From Triplophysa rosa (Eukaryota; Chordata; Actinopteri; Cypriniformes; Nemacheilidae), in the NCBI RefSeq assembly GCF_024868665.1, contig NC_079898.1, positions 1,179,336-1,243,335 on the forward strand: a stretch of 64,000 nt of DNA, written 5' to 3'. Under the pieces are notes generated by a model, which was not told the DNA's origin, did not search any database, and was given only the letters and a program-made list of their open reading frames with translations. Of this stretch, positions 33,797 to 46,516 are shown piece by piece. The position numbers and the translations under genes were made by a program. Position 1 is the stretch's first letter. Every line of letters starts with the position of its first letter.

Positions 33797-35196
33797 CAGT
33801 GAGGGAAATAAGTATTTGATCCCCTGCTGATTTTGTAAATTTGCCTGCTTACAAAGAAATGAAGGGTCTATAATTTTTATGGTGGGTTTATTTTAACTGA
33901 TAGATACAGAATATAAAAAAATCAGGTGAAAAAATGTTATAACAGTCAGTGAAATAAGTATTTGATCCCCGAGCAAAACATAACTTTGTACTTGGTGGAG
34001 AAACCCTTGTTGGCAAGCACAGAGGTAAAACATTTCTGATAGTTGGTCACCAGGTTCGCACATGTGTCAGGATACATTTAGTCCACTCCTCTGTCAATCT
34101 TTAAGGTTTCTTGGCAGTCGCTCAGTAAATTGGAGTTTTCGCCTCCTTCACAGATGTTCTATAGGACTAGGGTCTAGAGACTGGCTAGGACATTCAATGT
34201 GCTTCTCCTTAAGCCACTCTTTGGTTGTCTTGGCAATATGTTTTTGGTCTTTGTCATGTTAAAGGAACATCCACGACCCATCTTCAGTGATCTAGTTAAG
34301 GGGAGGAGGTTCTCGTCCAAGATTCACTGGCTCGTCCCTCAGCCCCTCAATGCTGTGAAGTCATCCTGTATACCTGTAGCAGAGATAAAAAGCCCTAAAG
34401 CAGAATGTTTCCAAGACTGTGCTTGTCTGTAGGGATGGTGTTCCTGGGGTCATAGTCAGCATTTCTCTCCCTCCAAACACAGGAGTCAATTTTGGTCTCA
34501 CAGCACTTTCTCCGAAGCTTTTTCTGAATCATTTTTATGTTCACTGTCAAACTTCAGACAAGCCAGGCGGGCCTTCTTGGGCAGGAGGACGTTGTGGGTG
34601 CTTCAGGAATTCAATCTATTGTGGCATAGTGTGATCATCTTTACCCCATTGGGGAAATCTTGCAGGGAGCTCCAGACCAAGGGCAATTGATAGTTATTTT
34701 GTATTTCTTCTATTTCTAAATAATCGCACCAACAGTTGTCTCCTGCTCACCAAGCTTCTGTCTGTAGCCTATTCAAGGTTTGTGCAGGTCTACAATCTTG
34801 TCCCTGACATCCTTTAAAACCTATTTGGTCTGGACCATGGTGGTGGAGAGGCTGAAATGGAAGATACAGATTCTGTTGGCAGGCATCTTTTATATACATA
34901 ACAAGCTGACTTAGGAGTACTTTCTTAAAGTGACAGGACTAATCTGTGGTCCATATAGGCAGATAACCAATCTGTGGAGCCAGAATTCTTGCTGGTCGGT
35001 AGGGGATCAAATACTTATTTCACTGACTGAAATGCAAATCAATTTATAACCTTTATATACATTTTTCCCTTGACTTTTTGGTTGATATTCGGTTTCTATC
35101 AGTTAAAATAAACCTACCATAAAAATTATAGACCCTTCATTTCTTTGTAAGCACTTACAAAATCAGCAGGGGATCAAATAATTATTTCCCTCACTG
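33797..35196 (-). mobile_element. Complete but decayed Tc1-like element
   Basis: 1.4 kb flanked by TA on both sides. The inverted terminal repeats are about 200 bp: both ends read CAGTGAGGGAAATAA then TATTTGATCCCCTGCTG. An inner copy of the AAATAAGTATTTGATCCCC motif near 33950 and 35005 gives the IR/DR layout used by Tc1 transposase. The interior is a minus-strand transposase relic with many stops; recognisable pieces correspond to the WRELK/LRSPDLNPI-type and DDE regions. It fills nearly half of cfap36 intron 3. Confidence 0.85.
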
Positions 35197-35324
35197 TACA
35201 TTGCATTGCTGTCTACTAGGGTATAAGAAAGTCCCCAGACCTCTTCAGAACTATCTTAATTTGTGTTCTGAAGTTAAACAAACATTTACGGCTGTGGAAC
35301 GACTTGAGGGTAAGTAATTCATGA

Positions 35325-35600
<276 letters not shown>

Positions 35601-35948
35601 TAGCATTGGATATTTTAATGTGCTGATATATAATCCATATAGCCGTATAATTCACATGTTCACAGTGCTACGGCATGTATGTTTCAGTCATTAGAAAATG
35701 TTGTTAGTACAGTGTTTTACACAGCAAACGTGCATAATTAACTTGAGTACCTCTTTGAAAAGCATTAAACGTTTGGCTAGTTTTCATTGTTGTTTCAGAA
35801 TTACTTTGAAAAGGATGAAAAATGCAGTAACCTTGAAAACAAAAAGCATTTTAACACTGTAAAAATGGTGAAATATTGGCCTATACAAAAAAACACAAAG
35901 TAGTTTTATTTGTCTACTAAGTATAGAATCGCTCATGGCTTACAGTGA

Positions 35949-36631
<683 letters not shown>

Positions 36632-37625
36632 TGTCACAAGGGAACTGGGGTGTAAAGTGGAGATTTAATATAAAAAGGTGAAACAAACAAGGGTCAAAAA
36701 TCCACAAAAAAACGGAAATCCAAAAAACAGGGAAACATCCATGGAAACGAAAACAGAATACTCCAACAGGCAAATTACATCCACGGAACAGGCAAAAATC
36801 CAACACAGTTACATTAATACCAGACAACACACAATGGGCAAATGAGAGTACATATAAGGTGTGTCTCGTTTCGTAAGGCTGCGTCCTTGTGTCCTCCAGA
36901 GGTCTCATTCTCTAAAGAATGCGGTATACGGAGGATTCTCAACTTAGAATTAAACAAGCCTTTCTTCGTAAGACATACTGGCAGAAAAGGAAACAGGAAA
37001 CAACACGTTGCACTCGCACACCTGTCAAATTAATTTAAATGATTTCTACATGATTTTAAAAGGTAAAACGTTGGTTACTTTCTACCCTAAACAATGCCAA
37101 AAGAGTTAAACAAATGTAAAAAAATGTGCCTTACTGTTTTAAATCACTTTTAAACCTATTTACTACATATGCCTGCTAAGATTTAAAAAACGTGACACAA
37201 ATTGTAAACTTCCCATTTAAACACCACATATTTGATTGAATGTGCAGCTGCTGCCGTTTATTCAACACACGTTTATTTAACAGACGTTGGCTGACGCAAA
37301 GAATTGTGGGTTATCTCTAACAACTAAGGATACACCTCATGTGTCCTCCGAATTCTCTTGAAAGTAGGTCGCATTAGAAGGGTGCCTACAGAGTGTCCTA
37401 CCTGTTTTTAAGAAACAAGACAGCCTCGATGACGTAGCAGGCTTCAAATGAGACCTCCGGAGGACTCAGCCTTCCGAAACGAGACACAGCCATAGTGTCC
37501 GGATGATGGGGTGCAGGTGTGAAAGACAATGAGGGACTGGTGACAGTCACTGATGAGGGAGCGTGGCAAAAGGACATTCTGGGGCAAAAACCAGGAAAAC
37601 AGGCAAGGGACCGACGGATGTCACA
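36632..37625 (-). repeat. Probable solo LTR, minus strand, split by a MITE
   Basis: On the minus strand it starts TGTGACATCCGTCGG and ends CCCAGTTCCCTTGTGACA, giving 5'-TG...CA-3' ends. ATTAAATCTCCACTTTACAC near its end is a polyadenylation-like region. No matching target duplication was found. The element at 36862-37488 interrupts it. Confidence 0.45.
36862..37488. repeat. MITE with GTGTCTCGTTTCG ends
   Basis: GTGTCTCGTTTCGTAAGGCTG at the left is inverted at the right (CAGCCTTCCGAAACGAGACAC). About 45 bp of terminal match extend through CCTCC.GAGGTCTCATT. The interior is non-coding. It is inserted in the LTR-like sequence. Confidence 0.65.
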
Positions 37626-38517
37626 GGCCGCAGTGCCCCATGCCAAATAACCCATTTCAATATTTCAGCTCAAGATGTTGAGAGAGACTGTGCTTTTCAG
37701 TCACTTTACCGCTTGTTATCTAGAAATCAGCATTAAATGCGAACACATTCTCATGCTTTTAGTCTGCTAGGCCTGATTTAAGTCTTGTCAGTTTAAGTAT
37801 TCAAATTATTTTAAATTTATGACATGACAGAGACACGTCTAGAGTCTCCTTTGCATGTCATGTTCGTGCATCATTTCTTTACAGAGTACAATCATTGCTG
37901 TTCTTTTTCCACTACATTATGCAATCTTAACAGTTCAATTAATAATTTACCATGTAAAAATCAGTTTTTTCTCTTTCAAAGAAAAAAAAGAGTATAAATA
38001 GCAGAACCACTGCGTCTCTAAGCAATGTTTTGTTTCTCAAAAACTTCATCTGTTTGAATGATTTAGTTAGGCTACCCATTGTGTTGGCGAAATTAAATAA
38101 CGTATCATGTTTGTTTCGAACAGCTCGTTCAAATTTGCAACATAAAAGAGGGATTAGTCTTATCAATAGAAATTATTTTATTAAACTAAATTTATACAAC
38201 AGCAAAAATAATCAGGATGAACAAAAGTCTAGGGATATTAAAGAAATAATAAATATAAGATAACTTAAAGTACATGATATAAGAAATGCAAATTAAACAA
38301 AAAGAGAAAGTTATATACTGTGCAACAGCCACTCTCAAGAGAAGACCGTGCCTCAATGAGCGTGCCTCTACAATTAACACACCAAGCTCTTATATAAGTA
38401 TCTGCTATCAATTAAGACAGAAAACCAATCAGAGTCTTCATCCCGCTGTGCCAATATAATTGCCAGGGTCGTCACATGTTGAAGGAATGGGCTGAATGTG
38501 GAATTAGACTCATTAAT
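37626..38517. other. cfap36 intron 5, unassigned
   Basis: AT-rich. The part at about 38160-38500 has an A-rich stretch then CTTATATAAG and AACCAATCAGAG motifs on opposite sides, possibly a minus-strand LTR, but no ends were found. Confidence 0.3.
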
Positions 38518-39065
38518 TGTGATGGTTCTGCCTTCCTAGTCATGGTTTTTTAGTCTGGTGGCAGAATCATGACAGACCCACGTGTTAAGTGTGAGAAAGA
38601 CATGGCATTGTTTAGATATTGGCATGCCAGAGTCTCGTCTTTGGCCCCGCCCTTCTCGTTCCTCGTATAGCTTTCCTCCTGTGTCTCATTACCCACACCT
38701 GCCAATTGTTATCCTCCTTTGTTAGTCTCCCTATTTAATGCCCTTGTGTTTGCTGTCCTGTGCTGAATCGTTTTGTGTAGTCTCCGTGTGTGCTCGTGTT
38801 CCTCCTGCCTTGCCTTGTAAATGGTATGTTTTTGTGAATTACCTTGTTACCCTTCTGAGTTTGTAAGACGTTGTGTCACTGTTTATAGTTAGTTAATTTT
38901 TTCCCTGTCCTTATGTTTTGCCCCCACGCGGAAAGTGTTTTGTTTTGTATATATTCTTAGTTTAGTTTTCCCCCATCGAGGGTGTTTGTTTTGTAATAAA
39001 GTCTTTGTGTTAACCCCTTCACCACCGCCTGCCTGCAATTGGGTTCTTCCCCACAAAACCTGACA
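38518..39065 (+). repeat. Solo LTR with TTAAT target duplication
   Basis: It starts TGTGATGGTTCTGCC and ends AAAACCTGACA. TTAAT occurs immediately on each side (38513-38517 and 39066-39070). The inside carries TATTTAATG and AATAAAGTCTTTG, likely promoter and polyadenylation parts. A solo LTR arises by recombination between the two LTRs of a full retrotransposon; a Gypsy-like origin is inferred. Confidence 0.8.
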
Positions 39066-39492
39066 TTAATGCAGTGACTTGCCACCACCTACTGGTGGTT
39101 TTAGTTTCATATTTAAAAAGTTGACTATTATTACATTTTTTCAATCAGTTAATATTTCTACATTAAAACAGTTGAATCCCCTAACCTAATTTGTGCAGTT
39201 ATAATTGCTGTGTAAATCAATTCATGCCACGCCTGAGCTGCCTTAATCAGTATGTAGGGTTGCCACCTAAACAGATGTCACGCACGTCAACTTGAAAAAG
39301 GGTGCTCAACCAAAAATGAATCAACTGAAAAATTTGTTGTGCTGAATTTGTATATATTTTGCACCTTCTAAACAGAAAAATAAGGGATGCCTGCCTCAGT
39401 GGAGGCCACAATGACCACATGTCCGATGTCTACTAATGTGTCATCTGAAATACATTAATTTCATGCTAAGCATACTGCAAATCCATGCATTT

Positions 39493-39503
39493 ACATATAT
39501 ATA

Positions 39504-39535
<32 letters not shown>
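39493..39535. repeat. (TA)n microsatellite
   Basis: AT-alternating tract interrupted once by CTG. Confidence 0.95.
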
Positions 39536-39538
<3 letters not shown>

Positions 39539-40224
39539 CTTAATAAAAAATATACTAAATTGGTATACTTAAAGTCTGTTAAACTGGAATAACAAATTTT
39601 GTACTTAATGCACTTTAATTGTGCAGAAGCAGTGCTGAGGTCCAATTAAAGATATACTGAAGGATATTTGATTGTGCTAATGTGAAACTATTGCAAGTGT
39701 ACTTCAGATACACTTGAAATATCTCTCATTAAAAGACTGATATTATTAAAAAATCATACAATCCTTATCAAAAGTGACATTAAAACACATTTAGGCTTAA
39801 TCTTAAGAAATGTGCATTGTGTACAAGTAGTATATTTTCAGTAAATTGATACCAAATTGATACCAATTTCTCAATGATTGTGTTATACAAAGGAGACGCA
39901 CTAAGTTTGGTCAATCGTTTTTTTCAGTTAGAGCGATTCATTACTGGAACACTTTGCTAATTGAAATAAGACCATGCTCAAACTACTTAACATTCAAACG
40001 TAAATTAAAAATATGGTTAAAAGCAAACCAACATTTACATTATTGTACTGTTGATTAATGATGCTGTCCCTTATAAAAAAATCTGTTCAATCCATGCATT
40101 GCATATCACCATTTTTATTTATGTATTTATTCAGTTTTTATTAGGCCTGTCAAAATTAACGCGTTAATAGCACGTTAACTTAAATTCCTTTTAACGGCAC
40201 TAATTTTATTAACGTGCGATTAAC

Positions 40225-40712
40225 TGTAACGGTTTCAGCACCACCGGCCACGCCCCCCATGTCTTCACCGCCAGCTCGCTTCACCCGTTCCCTCTCCCCG
40301 GTGTTCTGAACTCAGTTTCCCAGCATGCACCGCACATCCACCATTTTTGATTAGTCCACACCTGCATCACATCATCAGGATTCTATTTAAGTTTGCACCT
40401 GTTTGTTCTTCCCTGTTCAGTCTTGTTGTCTTCACTGCAATTCTTTACGCCGATAAGTATACTTACCTGTTTTTGAAATACTTACCTGTTTTTGGATATT
40501 CCTGTTTTTGAAATACTTACCTGTTTTTGGATATTCCTGTTTTTGAAATACTTACCTGTTTTTGGATATTCCTGTTTTTGAAATACTTACCTGTTTTTGG
40601 ATATTCCCGTTTTTGAAATACTTACCTGTTTTTGGATATTCCTGTTTTTGAAATAAACTCCTTTTTCTTATCTACCTCCGTGGTGTGCTCTCCGTCTACC
40701 AGAACCCTGACA
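40225..40712 (+). repeat. Solo LTR with ATTAAC target duplication
   Basis: It begins TGTAACGGTTTCAGC and ends AGAACCCTGACA. ATTAAC flanks both sides. Inside are TATTTAAG (TATA-like), a 35-bp tandem array and AATAAACTCC (polyadenylation). It is inserted in the 5' end of the ZBED-type hAT. Confidence 0.8.
40462..40655. repeat. 35-bp tandem array inside solo LTR
   Basis: About five units of CTTACCTGTTTTTGGATATT plus CCTGTTTTTGAAATA. Each unit itself contains two CCTGTTTTTG blocks. Units are near-identical. Confidence 0.9.
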
Positions 40713-40866
40713 ATTAACGCAGCGCGCATATTTCTCTTTGGCCTTTTGCCTGCCGTAGTTGAAAAGTAAACGATGCAGCCATGCAAACAGAAATGGGAGA
40801 AATAAATAGGTCCTTCTTGACGTAAATTCATATTAAAACGATGTCCTGAGGTTCGTCGACAGACTA

Positions 40867-41472
40867 GGCCCAATCCCAATTCTATTTTCTACCCCTTCGC
40901 CTACCCCTCGCCCCTTCCCCTTGCCTCTTGAAACAAAGTGGCAAGGGGAAGGGCTACAAATTTTCCGCTAAGAAATGGGACACCACTACTACACTGTTAT
41001 ACGTCATCATATACGTCGTTGCTAGCTCGTCACGTCAGAGGACATGTGCCGATGCACCGGGTATATGACATAAAAATATATTTTCTAGTATCGTGCAATC
41101 AGTGCTGTCCGCTAGCAAACTTTAGCGATTTTTTTGCAAACGTTAAAAGAACATCACCGTAAATACTAACACAAGATTGAATGTAACATACATAAAAGGA
41201 AAAATTGTCATAAAAATCCTTATTAATGGCAAAATTACTTACATTTATGGGTCTGCTTGCTCGAGTGAGCGGCCATGTTGGAAATTTCTCTTAGCCCTTC
41301 GTTTGAAGTGAGGTCCCGAAAAATCTTCGTTTGAAGGGCTATCTGGCCCTTCCCCTTACCCCTAGCCCTCCAACCAAAAGAGAATTGAGACACCACTACC
41401 CCTTCACGTGAACGCGCCAAACGGAGGGGTAGGGGAAAGTGTAGGGGTAAGGGGTAGAATTGGGATTGGGCC
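40867..41472. repeat. MITE with GGCCCAATCCCAATTCTA ends, copy 1
   Basis: Inverted ends GGCCCAATCCCAATTCTA and TAGAATTGGGATTGGGCC, with further inverted inner blocks. Flanked by TA. It is non-coding and sits just 5' of the hAT BED-finger region. A second, inverted copy is at 43602-44175. Confidence 0.85.
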
Positions 41473-41475
41473 TAA

Positions 41476-42183
41476 TGTCTGCATTTATTGTCGATGTGAA
41501 TTAAGCTATCACCGCAGCACGTCGAGTTTAAAATATCACTTGAGCGAAGCATACAACTGACTCAGAGAGCTCTCCTCCTCGCGGCAGACCACACTAGATT
41601 GTTTTCAGCAGAGACGGATGGACAACTCACAAGCAACAGACTCACCACATCGATAGCTAAATGGGTGGCTACAGCATGTAGGCCAGTTAATGTAGTGGAG
41701 GACGAGGGTCTACTTGAAATTATTCGCATCGCATCTAACGATTACACATATGAACTACCTTCGAGAGCCACTGTTACAAGCAAGATTCACGACTCTTACG
41801 AAGAGGAGAAAGCGAAAGTCGAGGAGGCGATAAGACAGACAAACACGGTTGCGCTCACAGAGATTACTGGACTTCCCTCAGTAACCATAGCTACCTGGGG
41901 GTCACGGCTCATTATTTTGAACACACTGGAAACTACGGTCGACGCTTTGACCGTCATGAAGACAGACGAGAGGCACTATGCTGACGTTTGCGCTGAGCAC
42001 TTTCTGCAGGTAGCCAGACAGTGGAATATTGAATTCAAAATTAGCCCACTGACCACCGATAGTGCACGCAACATGATTGCCGCGGCCAGGCAGCTTCCGT
42101 TCGAGCATATGCCTTGCATTGCACACGCCTCCACCGAGCTATCACAGTTGCGAAAATGTAAACATGCTTGTGTAAGAAAATAG
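41476..42183 (+). pseudogene. ZBED-like hAT transposase, N-terminal half
   Basis: It opens with a BED-finger remnant (VCIYCRCELSYH...SLKYHLSE). After a stop and a frame change comes a 194-codon frame: SNRLTTSIAKWVATACRPVN, VEDEGLLEIIRIASNDY, ...LTVMKTDERHYAD and PLTTDSARNMIAAARQLPFE, then HMPCIAHA. These are the N-terminal and start-of-RNase-H-like catalytic blocks of ZBED/hAT transposases. The LT(T)D Asp and C..H motif are present; the C-terminal dimerisation domain is missing and several frameshifts (for example near 41890) exist. Not a host ZBED gene. Confidence 0.85.
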
Positions 42184-42543
42184 CTCAGTGCAAAGAAAGA
42201 AGTAATGGGAACATGTGTTTTTCCAGTTTTTTTTCATGTGTTTAATAGACATGTACAAGTTCTTTGAAAAACATCTATGACCTTTGAAACATGTCTAGTC
42301 TTCATGCTCTATGTTGAGTATGGTTTCACTAATAATAAACAATATACATTTGCATAAAGCATCAATATTTGTCCATGCCCATGTTAATTAGAGTATTAAA
42401 AACTTGAAAAGTATTCATTTAAGGTACATTTATAACGGATAAAAATGTGCGATTAAGTTGCGATTAATCACGAGTTAACTCAATACAATCATGCGATTAA
42501 TCGCGATTAAATATTTTAATCGATTGACAGCCCTAGTTTTTAT

Positions 42544-43106
42544 ATATCTTACTGGCAATTCTATAGTATTGAAGGCAATTTTCTAGATTGGTTAAGCAAA
42601 ACACATAGTTGTTTAAGTTCTTCAAGTAAAAGCACTATATTTGGGGCACTGTCTCTTATTTAATTCATGCTTTTAACTGACTGCCTCAACATTCATAAAC
42701 GAATAAGTCTATAACATTGGTATATTTTACAATTATTGTTTAGCTCTTTGACAAAATGTTAATGTGAAATGCTTTACCTATTATTACTTCTTAAAGGGGT
42801 GCTGCAATGGTGTGTCATGCATTCTGACTTCTTTACAATGTTAAACGTGCTGTCTTCTCATGCTTAACATGGTCAACTTGTCAAAAAATGAGTTGGGCAT
42901 ATTACGTAGTATTTCTGTGCTCGATACACTCCCCCAGTGATCGTACAGGTTTCAGAAAGTTTTTTTCGAACATATAAAACTGTTTCGTAACAATTTTTCT
43001 TAGTCCCTTATTGGACAATTCTCCCGGAAAAGCACGAGGCATGCCCACGCGGCAGCAAGGAGAGCAGGAGAAGGAGCATGCTCAGACGTCACTTACACTT
43101 GTGTGC

Positions 43107-43148
<42 letters not shown>

Positions 43149-43601
43149 ATACGTTTGCGAAGTTCAGGTGTTTGTTTGTTCACTGCATTTGGGTGATGAA
43201 TGTTATATAAACGGTGGATATAACGCTGGATTTGGAGATCGTTTGAAACTGATATATGGATCCGTCCCAGCGCTAAAAGATGCCAGACATGAACCGCATG
43301 CGGTGAATGAAACTGTGTTTTGTTGGCAATGGGTACGCACGTGCTTTAGTTCTGCCTACCCAACATCCCCCCCCCCCGAACGCGCCATATGCTTACGGAA
43401 ATAATCGTACAGCTGTATTTATCTTTTATAAATGTGATCAAGCTAAATACTCTTTCTTATATACGAAGTATGCAATACTACTCTATAGGTACTCAAGATT
43501 AATATGAGATTGGCAGAAACCGTGTGTGTTAGGGCTGCTTTAACAAATAGATAGCATAAGAAATATAACGTTATCAATCTGAAAATCATTGAGGTGTTTA
43601 A
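42544..43601. other. Rest of the outer hAT-like element
   Basis: No recognised coding block. It includes a (GA)n tract. Small open frames at 43011-43507 lack family features. Confidence 0.35.
43109..43147. repeat. (GA)n microsatellite
   Basis: About 19 uninterrupted GA units. Confidence 0.97.
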
Positions 43602-44175
43602 GGCCCAAACCCAATTCTACCCCTTACCCCTACACTTTCCCCCTTCCGTTTGGCGCGTTCACGTGAAGAGGTAGGGGTGTCTCAATGCTCTTTTGGTTGG
43701 AGGGGTAGGGCTAAGGGGAAGGGCCAGATAGCCCTTCAAACGAAGATTTTTCTGGACCTCACTTCAAACGAAGGGCTAAGAGAAATTTCCAACATGGCTG
43801 CTCACTCGAGCAAGCAGACCCAAATGTAAATAATTTTTGCTATTAATATGGATTTTTATGACAATTTTTCATTTTATGTACGTTACATTCAATCTTGTGT
43901 TTGTATTTACGGTGATGTTCTTTTAACGTTTGCAAAAAAAATTGCTAAAGTTTGCTAGCGGACAGCACATTTGCTAGCGGGTCATATACCCGGTGAATCA
44001 GCGCATGTCCTCTGACGTAACGTTAGGATGTATGATGACGTATACCAGTGTAGTAGTGGTGTCCCATTTCTTAGCGGAAAATTTGTAACGCTTCCCCTTG
44101 CCACTTTGTTTCAAGGGGCAAGTGGAAGGGGCGAGGGGTAGGCGAAGGGTTAGAAAATAGAATTGGGATTGGGCC
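43602..44175. repeat. MITE with GGCCCAA ends, copy 2 (inverted)
   Basis: It has GGCCCAAACCCAATTCTACC and TAGAATTGGGATTGGGCC ends. Its sequence runs antiparallel to copy 1 for its full length, with shared CTTCGTTTGAAG-type, GCTCACTCGAG and GGGTATATGAC-type blocks. TAA occurs on both sides, consistent with PIF/Harbinger-type duplication. Non-coding. Confidence 0.8.
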
Positions 44176-44629
44176 TAACTGTCATTACATGATCTGCCTC
44201 GGGAGATGCTTGGGGTGTGAAGGATTGGGAGATGGCGCTCTGCTTGACAGAGAACATTGTGCTGTTGACACTTTCCAGCCAACTATTTAATTCCTCAGAT
44301 TCTCATAGTTACTTTTGCATCCGCTTTCGTTGCAGCTCCGAAACTTTCAGAGCTGGACGCGATGGGTATCTGGAGCTTCCTCCACTCTTGTTTTAAATCG
44401 ACTCTCTCTGCCAAGATTCCGCTTTCCTCTAACTCTGATTGGCCCTAAAACCAATGATGGCAGCAAGTATTACCCAATCAGGAGTAGAATAGGATGAGTC
44501 TTCTTCACAGAATGCGGGTGAGATGATTTGAATGGGATGCTGATTTAAGTATTGATTCAAAACAGGAGGCGCTATTTCATTCTTAAATACGGGACAATTA
44601 CGTATTTTAAGGGATGGGTGGCAACCCTA

Positions 44630-44964
44630 TCAGTATGTGTAAATCCAAAGATGGATTTTGTTGATCTGATTTTATTTGATTGGTTATATAGACAAACAGT
44701 CTTTTATTCTGATTGAATTTATTGATTACATTTAAGAATATGATAAGAGAACACAGATAGGACAAAACTGTTTGTCTCTGTTTTGTTGCTCTGTCATTTT
44801 TTCTTTAATATGAGAGGCCATCCGTCAATGTAACTATTTAATATCACCCCTAAACTAAGACTAAGCTAGGTTTTTTCTCTGTTATAAAAGTATGCTCTAG
44901 TTAAGGTCATTTGTAGTGTAGTAGGGCCCAGGCATAAACTCAAGCCTAGGGGCCCGCAGTCCTT
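44630..44964. other. cfap36 intron 5, unassigned
   Basis: No feature recognised. Confidence 0.4.
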
Positions 44965-45266
44965 TACAGTGATAGTTCAGCCCAAAATAACAATTCTGTC
45001 ATCATTTACTCACCCTCTTGTCAATTCAAACATGTATGAGTTCAAGATATTTTGAAGAATGTTGTTAACTGACCCCCATTGACTTGCATTGGTTTTGTGT
45101 CCATACAATAGAAGTGAATGGGGTCCAGTGTTGTTCGGTTACCAACACTCTTTAAAATATCTTCTTTTGTGTTCTGTGGAAGAAAAATAGTCATAAAGGT
45201 TTGAAAGGACAAGAGGGCGAGTAAATGATGACAGAATTTTCATTTTTGGGTGAACTATCACTGTAA
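44965..45266. repeat. Complete small DNA transposon (GATAGTTCA ends)
   Basis: Ends TTACAGTGATAGTTCA and TGAACTATCACTGTAA are perfect inverted repeats. Further inverted blocks (TCTGTCATCATTTACTC) pair up inside. The 302 bp are non-coding. Same family as 2719-2892. Confidence 0.8.
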
Positions 45267-45446
45267 TTCCTGCCCTGATTGTATTTATTTGTGCTATTGT
45301 AATTTGTTAATATTATTGTTTGATATTATTATCATTGACTGTTTATTTAAATACTAATAATCTGAACCAGAATGAACCAAAAACTGTATATACTGTATAC
45401 TATAGAGAGTCACTTTTATCAACGTGAGAGGGCAGTTTTGGACATA

Positions 45447-46285
45447 CAGTATCTCACAGAAGTGAGTACACGCCTCACATTTTTGTAAATATTTTATTAT
45501 ATCTTTTCATGTGACAACGCTGAAGAAATTACACTTTGCTACAATGTAAAGTAGTGAGTGTACAGCTTGTATAACAAGTGTAAATTTGCTGTCCCCTCAA
45601 AATAACTCAACACACAGCCATTAATGTCTAAACCGCTGGCAACAAAAGTAAGTACACCCCTGAGTGAAAATGTCCAAATTGGGCCCAATTAGCCATTTTC
45701 CCTCCCCGGTGTCATTTGATTCTTTAGTGTTACAAGGTCTCAGGTGTGAATGGGGAGCAGGTAAGTTAAATCTAAAAAAAATTGGTGTTATCGCTCTCAC
45801 TCTCTCATACTGGTCACTGGAAGTTCAACATGGCAAAGAACTCTCTGAGGATCTGAAAGAAAGAATTGTTGCTCTACATAAAGATGGCCTAGGCTATAAA
45901 AAGATTGCCAAGACCTTGAAACTGAGCTGCAGCACGGTAGCCAAGACCATACAGCGGTTTAACAGGACAGGTTCCACTCAGAACAGGCCTCGCCATGGTC
46001 GACCAAAGAAGTTGAGTGCACGTGCTCAGCGTCATATCCAGAGGTTGTCTTTGGGAAATAGACGGATGAGTGCTGCCAGCATTGCTGCAGAGGTTGAAGG
46101 GGTCAGCCTGTCAGTGCTCAGACCATAAGCTGCACACTCCATCAAATTGGTCTGCATGACTGTCGTCCCAGAAGGAAGCCTCTTCTAAAGATGATGCACA
46201 AGAAAGCCCGCAAACACTTTGCTGAAGACAAGCATACTAAGGACATGGATTACTGGAACCATGTCCTGTGGTCTGATGAGACCAA
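45447..46285 (+). mobile_element. Tc1-like element, 3'-truncated
   Basis: It starts after TA with CAGTATCTCACAGAAGTGAG and has the long 5' terminal region typical of Tc1, followed by the transposase N-terminal half. It stops at 46285, within the sequence encoding WSDET, where other repeat sequence begins. The 3' terminal repeat is missing. Confidence 0.75.
45823..46285 (+). pseudogene. Tc1 transposase, DNA-binding half
   Basis: It reads GKELSEDLKERIVALHKDGL, YKKIAKTLKLSCSTVAKTIQ and SARAQRHIQRLSLGNRRMSA, the two helix-turn-helix (PAI/RED) subdomains with the GRPKK-type linker. After a frame change near 46110 it continues RRKPLLKMMHKKARKHFAED and DYWNHVLWSDET, where SDE is the first catalytic Asp of DDE. 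All later catalytic residues are lost. Upstream open frame to 45664 is terminal-region sequence, not protein. Confidence 0.85.
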
Positions 46286-46516
46286 TCAGAATCAGAGTCA
46301 GAAATACTTTAGTAATCCACGAGTCATATCGTTCGTTTCGTTCATTTTAGCAAAATATAATTAAAATGTTACATGTTACTTTCCTAACACATCTACTACT
46401 TATGCAAACGTTGATCACATTACAAACAATACAAAACTATAATGCTATAAGAAACAGAAAAGATTAATTAATTGTTTACCTGGGTCTTTAGTCTATGATT
46501 AGCTCACCACACCTCT
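46286..46516. repeat. Unclassified repeat start
   Basis: Begins with AATCAGAATCAGAGTCAGAA followed by ATACTTTAGTAATCC, a motif seen at LINE/SINE tails in fish, then AT-rich sequence leading into the 98-bp array. Confidence 0.35.

Larger units (their letters stand above)
40142..42535 (+). mobile_element. ZBED-type hAT element, decayed
   Basis: Ends TAGGCCTGTCAA and TTGACAGCCCTA are inverted, and GTTTTTAT flanks both sides (40134-40141 and 42536-42543), a perfect 8-bp duplication. It holds transposase remnants at about 41476-42183, and within it lie a solo LTR (40225-40712) and a MITE (40867-41472). The internal ends are rich in GCGATTAA, a typical hAT subterminal motif. Confidence 0.88.
39255..44629. 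mobile_element. 5.4-kb hAT-like element with nested insertions
   Basis: Ends TAGGGTTGCCACC and GGTGGCAACCCTA are perfect inverted 13-mers. TCAGTATG flanks both ends (8 bp; the shared sequence ATCAGTATGT is 10 bp if counted without the T/A ends). It contains a ZBED-type hAT (40142-42535), a solo LTR, two MITE copies and microsatellites. Without them about 2.4 kb remains, in which no transposase was recognised. Confidence 0.7.

Noticed and set aside
41599..42183. Host ZBED gene
   Set aside because: The frame is interrupted, lacks the C-terminal domain and lies inside a hAT with intact ends and target duplications, so it is a transposase relic.
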